NCBI GenBank assembly: GCA_016709865.1
Contig: JADJLX010000003.1
Location: 310,001 to 374,000, forward strand
Source: Bacteroidales bacterium
GTDB lineage: Bacteria > Bacteroidota > Bacteroidia > Bacteroidales > VadinHA17
Direction of reading: 5' to 3'
Length of the DNA: 64,000 nt
Shown: positions 45,256 to 53,595 of the stretch, one piece after another
How positions within the stretch are numbered: position 1 is the first letter of the stretch
Layout of the letters: each line of letters begins with the position of its first letter
The notes under the pieces: generated by a model
What the model was told of the DNA's origin: nothing
The model's database searches: none
Seen by the model: only the letters and a program-made list of their open reading frames with translations
Program-made: the position numbers and the translations under genes

Positions 45256-48200
45256 ATGATGCTAAAAAGATTACTTCCCCTGGTTCTCCTTTTCCTGCTG
45301 ATAAAGACAGAATTATTTTCCCAGCAATATTTTTTCAGGAACTATTCTGTTGAACAGGGTCTGCCGCAATCTTCGGTTTACTGTATGCTTCAGGACTCGC
45401 GGGGATTCATATGGATGGGAACCGACGGAGCAGGTGTTACGCGTTTCGACGGACAAAGCTTTGAAACTTACAGCAAGGCTGACGGATTATCCGGTAATGT
45501 TGTGAGAAGCCTTATCGAGGATAGCAAGGGTGATATCTGGATCGGGACCGATGCAGGAATAACAGTTTATGACGGGTATCACTTTAATGTAATCGGCAAG
45601 CCGGAAGGATTCAACGGAAGCTCAGTATTAAAATTGATTGAAGGCAGCAATGGTATTATCTGGGCTGCAACAAACGATGCCGGATTATCAGGGATCAGCC
45701 GGGGTGATTCATTATCGGTATTCAGTTTTACAACAGAAGATGGGCTCATAAGTGATTTCATATTTGATATTTATGAGGACTCTGAGAAGAATATCTGGCT
45801 GGGAATGATCGGCGGTGTGAATATTCTTGAATTTGAGGATTCCACATCTCAAAAAATAAAAAACATCTATAAACCTGAAATAAACTCTGACGATGCAACT
45901 ACCATTCTGTCATTAGAAGCCTCCGGCAATGGTAAAATCTGGTTTGGAAGTTACGGGAACGGACTTTTCAGTACTGTTGTTTCAGGGGACAAAGACAAAC
46001 TTGTCCTTAATCCATCTGCAATAAATGCCATTATTCCCGATATGATTATCTGGGACTTGTCAGTCATGAAAAACGGGGAGTTATGGTTAGCTACCGATAA
46101 GAATGGAGTGGTGAGACATTTTAATGAGGCAATAGCAGGACAGTTTAACAAAGAGAGTGGCCTTCAGTCAAACCAGATAATGAATATTATTAAAGACAGG
46201 GAGGGAAATGCATGGTTTTCTTCATTCGGTCAGGGTGTAATGATGTACGGGAAGGAGAAATTTATAAGTTATAACGAAACCAATGGAATAAAAGGGAGTC
46301 AGGTGCTTGATGTTTTATTCTCTTCAGGTAATTATTTCTATCTGGCAACTGAAGAAGGATTAATGAAATTTGTTAAAGATGGAGAAAAAATAAGAAGACT
46401 TAATTTTTATACCTCTGCAAATGGTTTAAACTATCAGGGAGCCAATACTATTGAGAAATATGATAATGATAATATTTTGATTGGCACCAAAAATGGCATT
46501 AATATTCTGAGTGGCAGTGTCCTTGGAGTTTTCAGCGGAAATGCAAGTTTGGGGAATAAGGATATAAGCTCTCTCGTTCTGGGCAGTAATGAAGACGTCT
46601 GGGTAGGAACAGCCGGTGGATATGGAAGAATATTTGGCGACAGTCTTTTTTTCATGGACAATGCGGACGGTCTTATAAATGATGAAATTCAAACAATAAT
46701 TGAGGATAATAAAAAACGAATATGGTTAGGTACTCTGGGTGGCCTGGTTCGGCTGGAAGGAAAAACCTATACCGATTATAATGATCAGGAGGGTCTTACA
46801 GAAATAAAGATCAGTTCCCTTGCTCAAAGTCCCGATGGAAACATTCTGATAGGTACTCTTGGAGGAGGGGTGTATAAATTTGATTTAGCGAAGGATTCTA
46901 TGCCGATCTCAGTTTTCGCATCAAAAGGAGTACTCTCTTCGAATACAATCAATTCACTTCAATTTCTTAATGATACTCTGCTGGTGGCAGGTAACGATAA
47001 GGGATTTGATTTGATTGTTTTTGATAAGGATCAGAAAATCAGAAGAGTAATTCACAATACTCTGAAGGATGGCTTTCTTGGCGGAGAGAATATTTCCAAC
47101 TCGCTATCAATGGATAATGAAGGATTGGTCTGGTTTGGAACAAAGAAAGGACTGGTGAGGTATGATCCGTCATTTGACCTTAATTATTCACAAACTCCTG
47201 AAGCCGTCATTACCGGCATCAAACTGTTCTTCGAAGATGTCGACTGGGCTTCAAGAGACTTTAAAACCCGAAGGTTCTCCAACCTTCCTGAAAACCTTGT
47301 ACTCTCGCATAATGATAATCATCTTACATTCTTGTTCACAGGTTTGTCATATGATAATCCTGACGAGCTAGAGTTTTCATATTTCCTTGAGGGTCAGAGT
47401 AAAGAATGGTCCCCATTTAGCAGGAACAGGGATATGCTGTTTTCAGGATTGAACCCCGGGTCCTATGTTTTTAAAGTTAAAGCAAGAAATAAATTCGGGA
47501 TTGTCGGAAACACTGCAGAATACAGATTCAATATTAAACCCCCTTTCTGGCAGACCCCATGGTTCCTGATTCCTTCAGCTGTTCTGTTTATCATCCTGTT
47601 AATTGTTATTATGAGGATGAGGGAAAGGAAACTGATAAATGAAAAGATAAAACTTGAAAAAATTGTTGAGGAAAGGACAAGGGAGGTTGTAGAGCAGAAA
47701 GATGAGATAGCCAAACAGAGAGATGTTGTAACATATCAGAAGAAAGAGATAACCGACAGTATTCATTATGCGGAGAGGATACAGAGAGCTGTTCTTCCTG
47801 TGGAAAACATACTTAAAAATAACTTTTCCGATTACTTCATTCTTTTCCGTCCTAAAGATATAGTGAGCGGCGATTTCTACTGGATGTCGGAAAAGAACGG
47901 GCATGTAGTTTTTACAGCCGCAGATTGTACAGGGCATGGTGTTCCCGGTGCATTTATGAGCATGCTTGGAGTCAGCTTCCTTAACAAGATCGTTAACGAG
48001 GAAGGTATTGTAAAGCCATCACAGATTCTTAATTCCCTGAGGGAAGAGATTGTTGTTTCCCTTAAACAGGAAGGAACCTTTGAGACAAACAAGGATGGAA
48101 TGGATATTGCCCTGTGTTCTATCGACATTAAAAAGATGACTCTTCAATTTGCCGGAGCTAATAATCCGCTATTACTTATAAGAAAGGAGAACGGAGAATA

Positions 48201-48525
48201 TGTTGTTAATGAGACAAAGGCCGATAAGATGCCAGTGGCATTCTATATGCGTATGGATGATTTCACAAATCATGAACTGGAACTAAGGAAAGGTGATACA
48301 ATATATCTCCATTCAGATGGATTTCTAGACCAGTTTGGAGGCCCTGATGGGAGAAAATTCATGAAAAAGAGGTTTAATGAGATGCTGCTCAGCAACCAGG
48401 AGCTTCCCCTGATAAAACAGAAAGAGGTCTTTGTAAAAACACTTGATGAGTGGATTAACCATCCCTCTGAAAACGCCCCCGGCGCACAGATAGATGACGT
48501 AATTTTAATAGGTGTAAGGATCTAA
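45256..48525 (+). CDS. Propeller-sensor membrane protein with SpoIIE (PP2C-type) phosphatase domain
   Basis: This 1089-residue signalling protein has a signal peptide (about 1-22, ending LFSQ). Two beta-propeller-like regions of two-component regulator propeller repeats follow (about 25-665; SVEQGLPQSSVYCMLQDSRG, GFIWMGTDGAGVTRFDG, GDIWIGT). A Y_Y_Y domain (about 688-758), one membrane helix (about 768-788) and a coiled coil (about 795-838) lead to a SpoIIE-type phosphatase domain (about 840-1089). The last has metal-binding Asp candidates in SGDFYW, AADCTGHG, DGMDIALC, SDGFLDQ and IDDVILIG. It resembles hybrid two-component sensors with the kinase replaced by a Ser/Thr phosphatase. A likely role is dephosphorylating an anti-sigma antagonist on binding a periplasmic ligand. 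The stop overlaps the convergent permease stop at 48522-48525. Confidence 0.88.
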   Translation: MMLKRLLPLVLLFLLIKTELFSQQYFFRNYSVEQGLPQSSVYCMLQDSRGFIWMGTDGAGVTRFDGQSFETYSKADGLSGNVVRSLIEDSKGDIWIGTDAGITVYDGYHFNVIGKPEGFNGSSVLKLIEGSNGIIWAATNDAGLSGISRGDSLSVFSFTTEDGLISDFIFDIYEDSEKNIWLGMIGGVNILEFEDSTSQKIKNIYKPEINSDDATTILSLEASGNGKIWFGSYGNGLFSTVVSGDKDKLVLNPSAINAIIPDMIIWDLSVMKNGELWLATDKNGVVRHFNEAIAGQFNKESGLQSNQIMNIIKDREGNAWFSSFGQGVMMYGKEKFISYNETNGIKGSQVLDVLFSSGNYFYLATEEGLMKFVKDGEKIRRLNFYTSANGLNYQGANTIEKYDNDNILIGTKNGINILSGSVLGVFSGNASLGNKDISSLVLGSNEDVWVGTAGGYGRIFGDSLFFMDNADGLINDEIQTIIEDNKKRIWLGTLGGLVRLEGKTYTDYNDQEGLTEIKISSLAQSPDGNILIGTLGGGVYKFDLAKDSMPISVFASKGVLSSNTINSLQFLNDTLLVAGNDKGFDLIVFDKDQKIRRVIHNTLKDGFLGGENISNSLSMDNEGLVWFGTKKGLVRYDPSFDLNYSQTPEAVITGIKLFFEDVDWASRDFKTRRFSNLPENLVLSHNDNHLTFLFTGLSYDNPDELEFSYFLEGQSKEWSPFSRNRDMLFSGLNPGSYVFKVKARNKFGIVGNTAEYRFNIKPPFWQTPWFLIPSAVLFIILLIVIMRMRERKLINEKIKLEKIVEERTREVVEQKDEIAKQRDVVTYQKKEITDSIHYAERIQRAVLPVENILKNNFSDYFILFRPKDIVSGDFYWMSEKNGHVVFTAADCTGHGVPGAFMSMLGVSFLNKIVNEEGIVKPSQILNSLREEIVVSLKQEGTFETNKDGMDIALCSIDIKKMTLQFAGANNPLLLIRKENGEYVVNETKADKMPVAFYMRMDDFTNHELELRKGDTIYLHSDGFLDQFGGPDGRKFMKKRFNEMLLSNQELPLIKQKEVFVKTLDEWINHPSENAPGAQIDDVILIGVRI

Positions 48526-49640
48526 GCCGTTTTCCTGTAGCGTCTTACTGCCAGTGCTGTAAAAAGGATTGCAATTACAGCAAGTGAGTAAAGTTCTGTA
48601 CTGATATCATAAATGGTTGATCCCTTCAGCATTACCATCCTGTTGATACGAATAAGATAGGTAACAGGATTTATAAGATTGAAGTCCTGGGCCCACTGCG
48701 GCATGCTTTCGTAAGGGGTGAAGATCCCGCTCATAAGGATAAAAACGATCATACAGAAAAAGGCTACAAACATATATTGCTGCTGGGTTCCCGAGAAAGT
48801 TGATATGAACAGTGCAAGACCCAGAACAGCTATAAGAAATATTGTTGCTCCCATAAACATAAGGGCAATACTACCCTCGAAAGGAATGTTAAATGCAAGC
48901 TTCCCGATTAGCAGACCTAATGCCAGGTCTATGAGTCCGATCAGTAGAAACGGAACCATTTTGGCAATGATGAAATGATATTTTCTGACAGGTGTTACGT
49001 TGATCTGTTCAATTGTGCCAATCTCTTTTTCCCTTACCATGTTCAATCCTGCGAGCAGAAAACCAATAGCGGTCACAAGTATCACAAGGATGCCCGGAAG
49101 CATATAGTACTTGTAATTCAGAGATTCATTATACCAGTACCTGTTTGTGATCTCAATTCGTGGCTGAGGAACTATCTTTGAGATGCTTATGTTCTCATTT
49201 AAGAGATCAATGTTATAATCGCGTATCACACCATTTAGATAAGCCCATGAGAGCTGGGCGGTTGAGGCATTGATTGCGTCAATTGAGGCAAGTATACGGG
49301 CCGGCTTTCCGTTTATTATATCTTCCCCGAAACCTGAAGGGATACTAAGAATAAGGTTGCATTTATTGCGATGAAGTAGGTCATTAGCCTTTTCCTCAGA
49401 AAATGTTGAATAAGTGATATTAAAGAAAGTAGAACCTTCAAGTTTGCTGATCAGTCCCCTCGATTCTAGTGTCATGTCCTGATCAATAATCGCAAGATTA
49501 ATATTCTTGATCTCAAAAGTAATTGCAGGCACCAGAATAAGCATCTGTACTATCGGAACTGCAAAAATCGCTTTCGAAATAAATTTATTCCGGAAGATCT
49601 GAATGAATTCCTTTCTTATCAGGTATAGTATCGTTCTCAT
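48522..49640 (-). CDS. ABC-2 type transporter permease (second of pair)
   Basis: This 372-residue membrane protein has one N-terminal helix (about 22-42), a large extracytoplasmic domain (about 45-175) and five C-terminal helices (about 178-370). This is the ABC-2 permease layout seen in YbhS/YbhR and YhhJ-type exporters. MVREKEIGTIEQINVTPV is the conserved cytoplasmic loop after the first C-terminal helix. The neighbouring permease has the same plan, so the two probably form a heterodimer driven by the two upstream ATPases. It is the last gene of the leftward TetR-led operon. The 52-base gap before it contains iterated CGTC-type sequence. Confidence 0.88.
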   Translation of the reverse strand: MRTILYLIRKEFIQIFRNKFISKAIFAVPIVQMLILVPAITFEIKNINLAIIDQDMTLESRGLISKLEGSTFFNITYSTFSEEKANDLLHRNKCNLILSIPSGFGEDIINGKPARILASIDAINASTAQLSWAYLNGVIRDYNIDLLNENISISKIVPQPRIEITNRYWYNESLNYKYYMLPGILVILVTAIGFLLAGLNMVREKEIGTIEQINVTPVRKYHFIIAKMVPFLLIGLIDLALGLLIGKLAFNIPFEGSIALMFMGATIFLIAVLGLALFISTFSGTQQQYMFVAFFCMIVFILMSGIFTPYESMPQWAQDFNLINPVTYLIRINRMVMLKGSTIYDISTELYSLAVIAILFTALAVRRYRKTA

Positions 49641-49659
49641 ATATTTACTTTCTTTCTTC

Positions 49660-49690
49660 CATGCGTCGTGCGTCTTGTGTCGTTCGTCTT
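49660..49690. repeat. Iterated CGTC-rich spacer repeat
   Basis: The spacer between the two permease genes contains ATGCGTCGTGCGTCTTGTG followed by TCGTTCGTCTTTTTT, a short run of near-repeated GCGTC/TCGTC units. It is unlike the flanking coding sequence and looks like a fragment of a dispersed repeat. Confidence 0.45.
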
Positions 49691-49692
49691 TT

Positions 49693-50802
49693 TTACTCCA
49701 ATCTGATCTTAAACTTCCTCACACTCAATCCAATAAATACTAATGTCATAACTGTCAGAATAAGAGTCTCCTTCCAGACAAATGCCAATCCGGTACCCTT
49801 AATCATTATATTTTTTATTATAGTTATAAAGTATCTCGGAGGAAGTACTGCACTTACATAATCATAAATAACCGGCATGTTTTCAATAGGAAATATAAAG
49901 CCTGACAGAAGTATCGTTGGAAGCATCAATCCTATCAGTGATATGAATATTGCCTGTTGCATATTTGATGATACAGTTGAGATAAGGATCCCAAGGGTGA
50001 GGCTCATCATAATGTATAGCATGCTCTCAGCTAGAAGCAGAACGATACTGCCTTTTACCGGAAGTCCGAATACAAGCCACGATAATATCAGTATAAGGAT
50101 AACATTAACAATTGATAAGATGAAGTAGGGCATTACTTTTCCCAGAATTATCTGGATGGGACGGAGAGGAGATACCAGCAGAACCTCCATAGTCCCGAAC
50201 TCCTTCTCCCGGGTTATTGTCACCGAGGTCATAAGAGCGCATATGAGTATCAGGATCAGCGTTATAACTCCCGGAACAAACATGAAATGACTTTTTAGTT
50301 CCGGATTATAGAACATTTTAACTTCGGGTAGGATTGTTATTGAAGGAGCTGCTCCCGGTCCGGCCATTTCAGCTGTGAAATTATTAACAATAGCCATTGT
50401 GTAGTTGGTTACCAGGGTGGCAGCATTGGGTTCTGAACCGTCTGCAATAATGCTGAGAGAGGCTCTCCCCTCACTGGTTAGCCGCTTGCCGAATCCTTCC
50501 TCAAAAATAATCACAGCTTTTGTCTCTCCCTTTTTGAAGACCTTGTCTATGTCATTGTAATTGAGAAGGTTTTCTGTTTCTCGGAAGAAATCGGAGGAGA
50601 TTAACTTATCAGTCAGTTTTTGTGTTATTTCATCATGTGAGAGGTCGAGGATGGCAATACCTGCATTTCTGATATCCATGCTCACAGCGTATCCGAAGAT
50701 GAGGATCTGGGCAGCAGGGATCCCAAACAGTATAAAGAGTGTCCTGTAATCCCTGAAAATATGCAGGAACTCTTTCTTTACAAACCCAATGAATCGTTTC
50801 AT
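49693..50802 (-). CDS. ABC-2 type transporter permease (first of pair)
   Basis: This 369-residue permease resembles YbhR/YhhJ. It has an N-terminal helix preceded by FVKKEFLHIFRDYRTLFILF, an extracytoplasmic domain (about 45-175) and five C-terminal helices. The conserved cytoplasmic TITREKEFGTMEVLLVSPL motif couples to the ATPase. These systems export drugs or other hydrophobic compounds together with a membrane-fusion protein and TolC, both encoded upstream here. It follows the second ATPase gene after a 64-base gap that holds a GC-rich inverted repeat. Confidence 0.88.
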   Translation of the reverse strand: MKRFIGFVKKEFLHIFRDYRTLFILFGIPAAQILIFGYAVSMDIRNAGIAILDLSHDEITQKLTDKLISSDFFRETENLLNYNDIDKVFKKGETKAVIIFEEGFGKRLTSEGRASLSIIADGSEPNAATLVTNYTMAIVNNFTAEMAGPGAAPSITILPEVKMFYNPELKSHFMFVPGVITLILILICALMTSVTITREKEFGTMEVLLVSPLRPIQIILGKVMPYFILSIVNVILILILSWLVFGLPVKGSIVLLLAESMLYIMMSLTLGILISTVSSNMQQAIFISLIGLMLPTILLSGFIFPIENMPVIYDYVSAVLPPRYFITIIKNIMIKGTGLAFVWKETLILTVMTLVFIGLSVRKFKIRLE

Positions 50803-50825
50803 ATAATAGTATTTACTGCTTTCTT

Positions 50826-50896
50826 GCCCCCAAACCCCCTAAAGGGGGCTTAATCTTGTTCTGTTGTTAGCCCCCCTTCAGGGGGGATGGGGGGCT
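50826..50896. repeat. Inverted pair of GC-rich palindromic repeats overlapping a stop codon
   Basis: Two opposed copies of an AGCCCCCTTTAGGGGG-like unit lie at 50826-50850 and 50869-50896. Each copy is itself partly palindromic (CCCCCTAAAGGGGG; CCCCCCTTCAGGGGGG), followed or preceded by a GGGGGC tail. A third related copy is at 53569-53595. The right copy runs through the last codons and stop of the upstream ATPase gene. Confidence 0.8.
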
Positions 50897-51631
50897 AACA
50901 GTTGGCCTAGCTATTTTTATAAATACATCCTCAACCGATCCCGCATTATACTGCTTCTTAAGGTTTGCAGGAGTATCGAGCGCTACTATTTTCCCTTCAC
51001 TCATAATTGAAATCCTGTCGCAATATTCTGCTTCATCCATATAATGTGTTGTCACAAATACTGTTATACCCATCTCAGCTGTTTCATAAATCATCTCCCA
51101 GAACTGCCGGCGTGTAATAGGATCCACTCCGCCGGTTGGCTCATCGAGAAACACGATTTTTGGTTCATGTAAAACAGCTACCGAAAATGCCAGTTTCTGC
51201 TTCAGTCCCAACGGGAGATCGGCAATGATCCTGTTTTCGTATTCGTGGAACTTAAGTTTTTCAAGCAGTTCATTTGTTCTCCTTCTGATCAGTTCCCTGG
51301 GCATTCCGTAGATTCCGCCATAAAGTGTAATGTTCTCTTTTACTGTCAGATCTTCATAAAGAGAAAACTTCTGACACATATATCCGATATTCTTTTTAAT
51401 CTTTTCTGCCTGACGCTTGGCATTGAAACCGGCAACAATCACCTCTCCTGAAGTTGGCTCTGACAAGCCTGACAGGATTCTTATAGCTGTTGTTTTTCCG
51501 GCCCCGTTTGCACCAAGAAATCCGAATATTTCACCCCTGTAAACCTCAAAATTGAGGTTATCATTTGCAGTAAAGTTCCCGAACTTCTTTACCAGGTTTT
51601 TAACAGATATTACTGTATTATTCATCTTCAT
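50867..51631 (-). CDS. ABC transporter ATPase (second of pair) with repeat-derived tail
   Basis: This 254-residue ATP-binding subunit has Walker A GANGAGKT, a Q-loop in CQKFSLY, an LGLKQKLAF signature, Walker B IVFLDEP and an H-loop in VTTHYMDEAEYCD. The signature is a variant of LSGGMKQ with L-G-L in place of S-G-G, so ATPase activity at that half-site may be altered. It pairs with the ATPase at 51710-52636, which has the standard signature. The last nine residues (SPPSPLKGG) and the stop codon are encoded by the dispersed GC-rich repeat, so the original C-terminus was probably shorter or different. It likely powers the two downstream ABC-2 permeases. Confidence 0.9.
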   Translation of the reverse strand: MKMNNTVISVKNLVKKFGNFTANDNLNFEVYRGEIFGFLGANGAGKTTAIRILSGLSEPTSGEVIVAGFNAKRQAEKIKKNIGYMCQKFSLYEDLTVKENITLYGGIYGMPRELIRRRTNELLEKLKFHEYENRIIADLPLGLKQKLAFSVAVLHEPKIVFLDEPTGGVDPITRRQFWEMIYETAEMGITVFVTTHYMDEAEYCDRISIMSEGKIVALDTPANLKKQYNAGSVEDVFIKIARPTVSPPSPLKGG

Positions 51632-51667
51632 GTAATCCTAGAAATAACTCTTTATATCAACTACTTT

Positions 51668-51705
51668 TTACCACGGAGATACGGAGATCACAGATGTCCA
51701 CGGAG
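51668..51705. repeat. Half of an ACCACGGAG-family repeat
   Basis: TTACCACGGAGATACGGAG and TCCACGGAGTC repeat the unit seen at the ends of the GxxExxY element (44703-45206). Here only one arm is present, in the gap between the two ATPase genes, ending just before the stop of the first ATPase at 51710. Confidence 0.65.
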
Positions 51706-51709
51706 TCCC

Positions 51710-52636
51710 TCACACCTTACCTCTCCCGCCTTTCTCCATCAGTTCCAGAAACCTGTCCTCAATGCCCGCCATTGATTCCTCAACTGTAACCTCTTTCAGT
51801 CCGGCCTCATTTAAAAACAGATAAAGCGATTCATCTATCTGATCATCAGTGAAAGTAACATGAACCGAATCTCCAAAGGGATAAGCTGAAAGTGTCTGAG
51901 GATACTTCCTGAGTGTAGTTATAAGTTTGTACTTTTCATTTGCCCTGACACTGAAAAGCTTTCTGGAGAACCCTTCCTTAACCTTCATGGGAGTGTCAAT
52001 TGAAAGGATATTGCCATTCTGGATGAGGGCAATATTATCACATCGCATAGCTTCATCCATATATGGTGTTGATACCAGTATCGTAATATTATGTGCTCTG
52101 AGTTTGCTGAGCATTGTCCAGAATTCAGAACGGGATACTGCATCAACTCCTGTGGTGGGTTCATCAAGCACCAGAAGCCGGGGTTTGTGAATCAGTGCAC
52201 ATGAAAGTGCAAGTTTCTGCTTCATTCCGCCTGAAAGTTTTCCTGCAAGCCGGTTTTTAAATGGTTCAATATGCGAATAGATATCAGCAATAAGTTCATA
52301 GTTCTCTTTTACCGTGGTACCGAAAACAGTGGCATAGAAATTAAGATTCTCCTCTACTGAAAGGTCCTGATACAGACTGAACCTCCCGGGCATATAACCT
52401 ATGTTTTTACGGAGTTCTTTATAATCTTTTATGGCATCCAGACCAAGAACTTTCAATTCCCCTTCATCCTGAACCAGAAGTGTTGTTATAATTCTGAAAA
52501 GAGTTGTTTTGCCTGCTCCGTCAGGACCAATAAACCCGAATATATCCCCCTCAATTACAGAAAACGAGATGCTTTTCAGAGCCTGAGTCTCTCCGAACTT
52601 TTTACTAACCCCCGATGATTCTATGATCTTTTGCAT
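51710..52636 (-). CDS. ABC transporter ATPase (first of pair)
   Basis: This 308-residue ATP-binding subunit has Walker A GPDGAGKTT, a Q-loop in GYMPGRFSLY, signature LSGGMKQKLALS, Walker B LLVLDEPTTGVD and a D/H-loop segment VSTPYMDEAMRCD. The switch His of the usual TTHYMDEA is Pro here (VSTPYMDEA), which is also seen in YbhF-like first halves. A C-terminal extension (about 225-308) follows. With the second ATPase it corresponds to a split version of the fused YbhF ATPase. It starts 11 bases after the membrane-fusion gene. Confidence 0.9.
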   Translation of the reverse strand: MQKIIESSGVSKKFGETQALKSISFSVIEGDIFGFIGPDGAGKTTLFRIITTLLVQDEGELKVLGLDAIKDYKELRKNIGYMPGRFSLYQDLSVEENLNFYATVFGTTVKENYELIADIYSHIEPFKNRLAGKLSGGMKQKLALSCALIHKPRLLVLDEPTTGVDAVSRSEFWTMLSKLRAHNITILVSTPYMDEAMRCDNIALIQNGNILSIDTPMKVKEGFSRKLFSVRANEKYKLITTLRKYPQTLSAYPFGDSVHVTFTDDQIDESLYLFLNEAGLKEVTVEESMAGIEDRFLELMEKGGRGKV

Positions 52637-52647
52637 CCTGGTATCGA

Positions 52648-53526
52648 TCAGAATATTGCTTCGCCCGGCATCCCCGATTTCATTGTACCGTCGTTTTTAA
52701 CGTCTATCAAAACGGCATACACAAGAGTAACCCTCTCTTCCTTCGTCTGAATGATCTTTGGAGTAAATTCTGCTTTCCCTGAAATATAGCTTATTGTGCC
52801 GCTGAAAGAAACATAACCCTCTTTGCCATCATCAATTCTGACAGTACATTGCTGCCCTGTCTTAATGCCTCCCAGTTGAGCCCCGCTTACATAAACTTTT
52901 AATCGCATAAGTGAGAGGTCGGCCATTTTGAAAAGTGGTTTTCCTGCTGCGGTAATTTCGCCGGCTTCGGAGTATTTTTCAATTATTGTACCATCCAGTG
53001 GACTTCTGATACTGCATCTTGTAAGCTGCTCATTGAGGGTTGCTTTTTTCGTTGAGAGAACCTCCAGTTCAGCAGCAATAGATGCTTTCTGGGTGTTGTT
53101 GGCAGCTATCTGTTTCTGAAGTACTGCCACCTGGCCTGAAAGATCGTCATACTGCTTCTTCGATGCAGCATCATCCCTGAGCATGTTCTCAATTCTGGCA
53201 ATATTTATGTTAATGTTGGCAATCTGCTGGTTTAGAATATCATTCTGTGCATTTACAGAGCCTATGCGGGTACTCACACTTTTCATACCGGCGTTGATCT
53301 CAGCTCTCTGAAGAATGAGCAGGGTTGTGTCTGTTATAACAATCTCTTGCCCTTTTTGTATTTCCATACCTTCCGTAGCATCAAATTTTAAAATCCGTCC
53401 GCTGGTTTCTGCTGATACTATAACCTCAGTAGCTTCAAAGTTTCCGTAAGCATCTGCCTGATCTGTCTCACTTTTACAGCCTGAGATCATAACTGCTGCA
53501 ATAAATATTAAAAGCCTGGTTTTCAT
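52648..53526 (-). CDS. HlyD-family membrane-fusion lipoprotein
   Basis: This 292-residue periplasmic adaptor has a signal sequence with lipobox ISGC (Cys17), so it is lipid-anchored. An N-terminal biotinyl-lipoyl half-motif (FEATEVIVSAETSGRILKF) is followed by a long coiled-coil hairpin (about 75-165) and the return lipoyl half (TRCSIRSPLDGTIIEKYSEAGE). A beta-barrel domain (about 205-280) ends in SGMPGEAIF. It links inner-membrane ABC transporters to the TolC channel encoded just upstream and resembles YbhG. It lies in the TetR-led operon, 11 bases before the first ATPase gene. Confidence 0.9.
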   Translation of the reverse strand: MKTRLLIFIAAVMISGCKSETDQADAYGNFEATEVIVSAETSGRILKFDATEGMEIQKGQEIVITDTTLLILQRAEINAGMKSVSTRIGSVNAQNDILNQQIANININIARIENMLRDDAASKKQYDDLSGQVAVLQKQIAANNTQKASIAAELEVLSTKKATLNEQLTRCSIRSPLDGTIIEKYSEAGEITAAGKPLFKMADLSLMRLKVYVSGAQLGGIKTGQQCTVRIDDGKEGYVSFSGTISYISGKAEFTPKIIQTKEERVTLVYAVLIDVKNDGTMKSGMPGEAIF

Positions 53527-53568
53527 ATTGTTATTGGTGTTTTATTATTATTTACTCCAAGTATAATT

Positions 53569-53595
53569 AGCCCCCCTCGGAGGAGATGGGGGGTT
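53569..53595. repeat. GC-rich palindromic repeat copy
   Basis: AGCCCCCCTCGGAGGAGATGGGGGGTT resembles the two units at 50826-50896. It sits directly after the TolC-family coding region, with its last bases touching the TolC stop codon (53594-53596). Confidence 0.7.
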
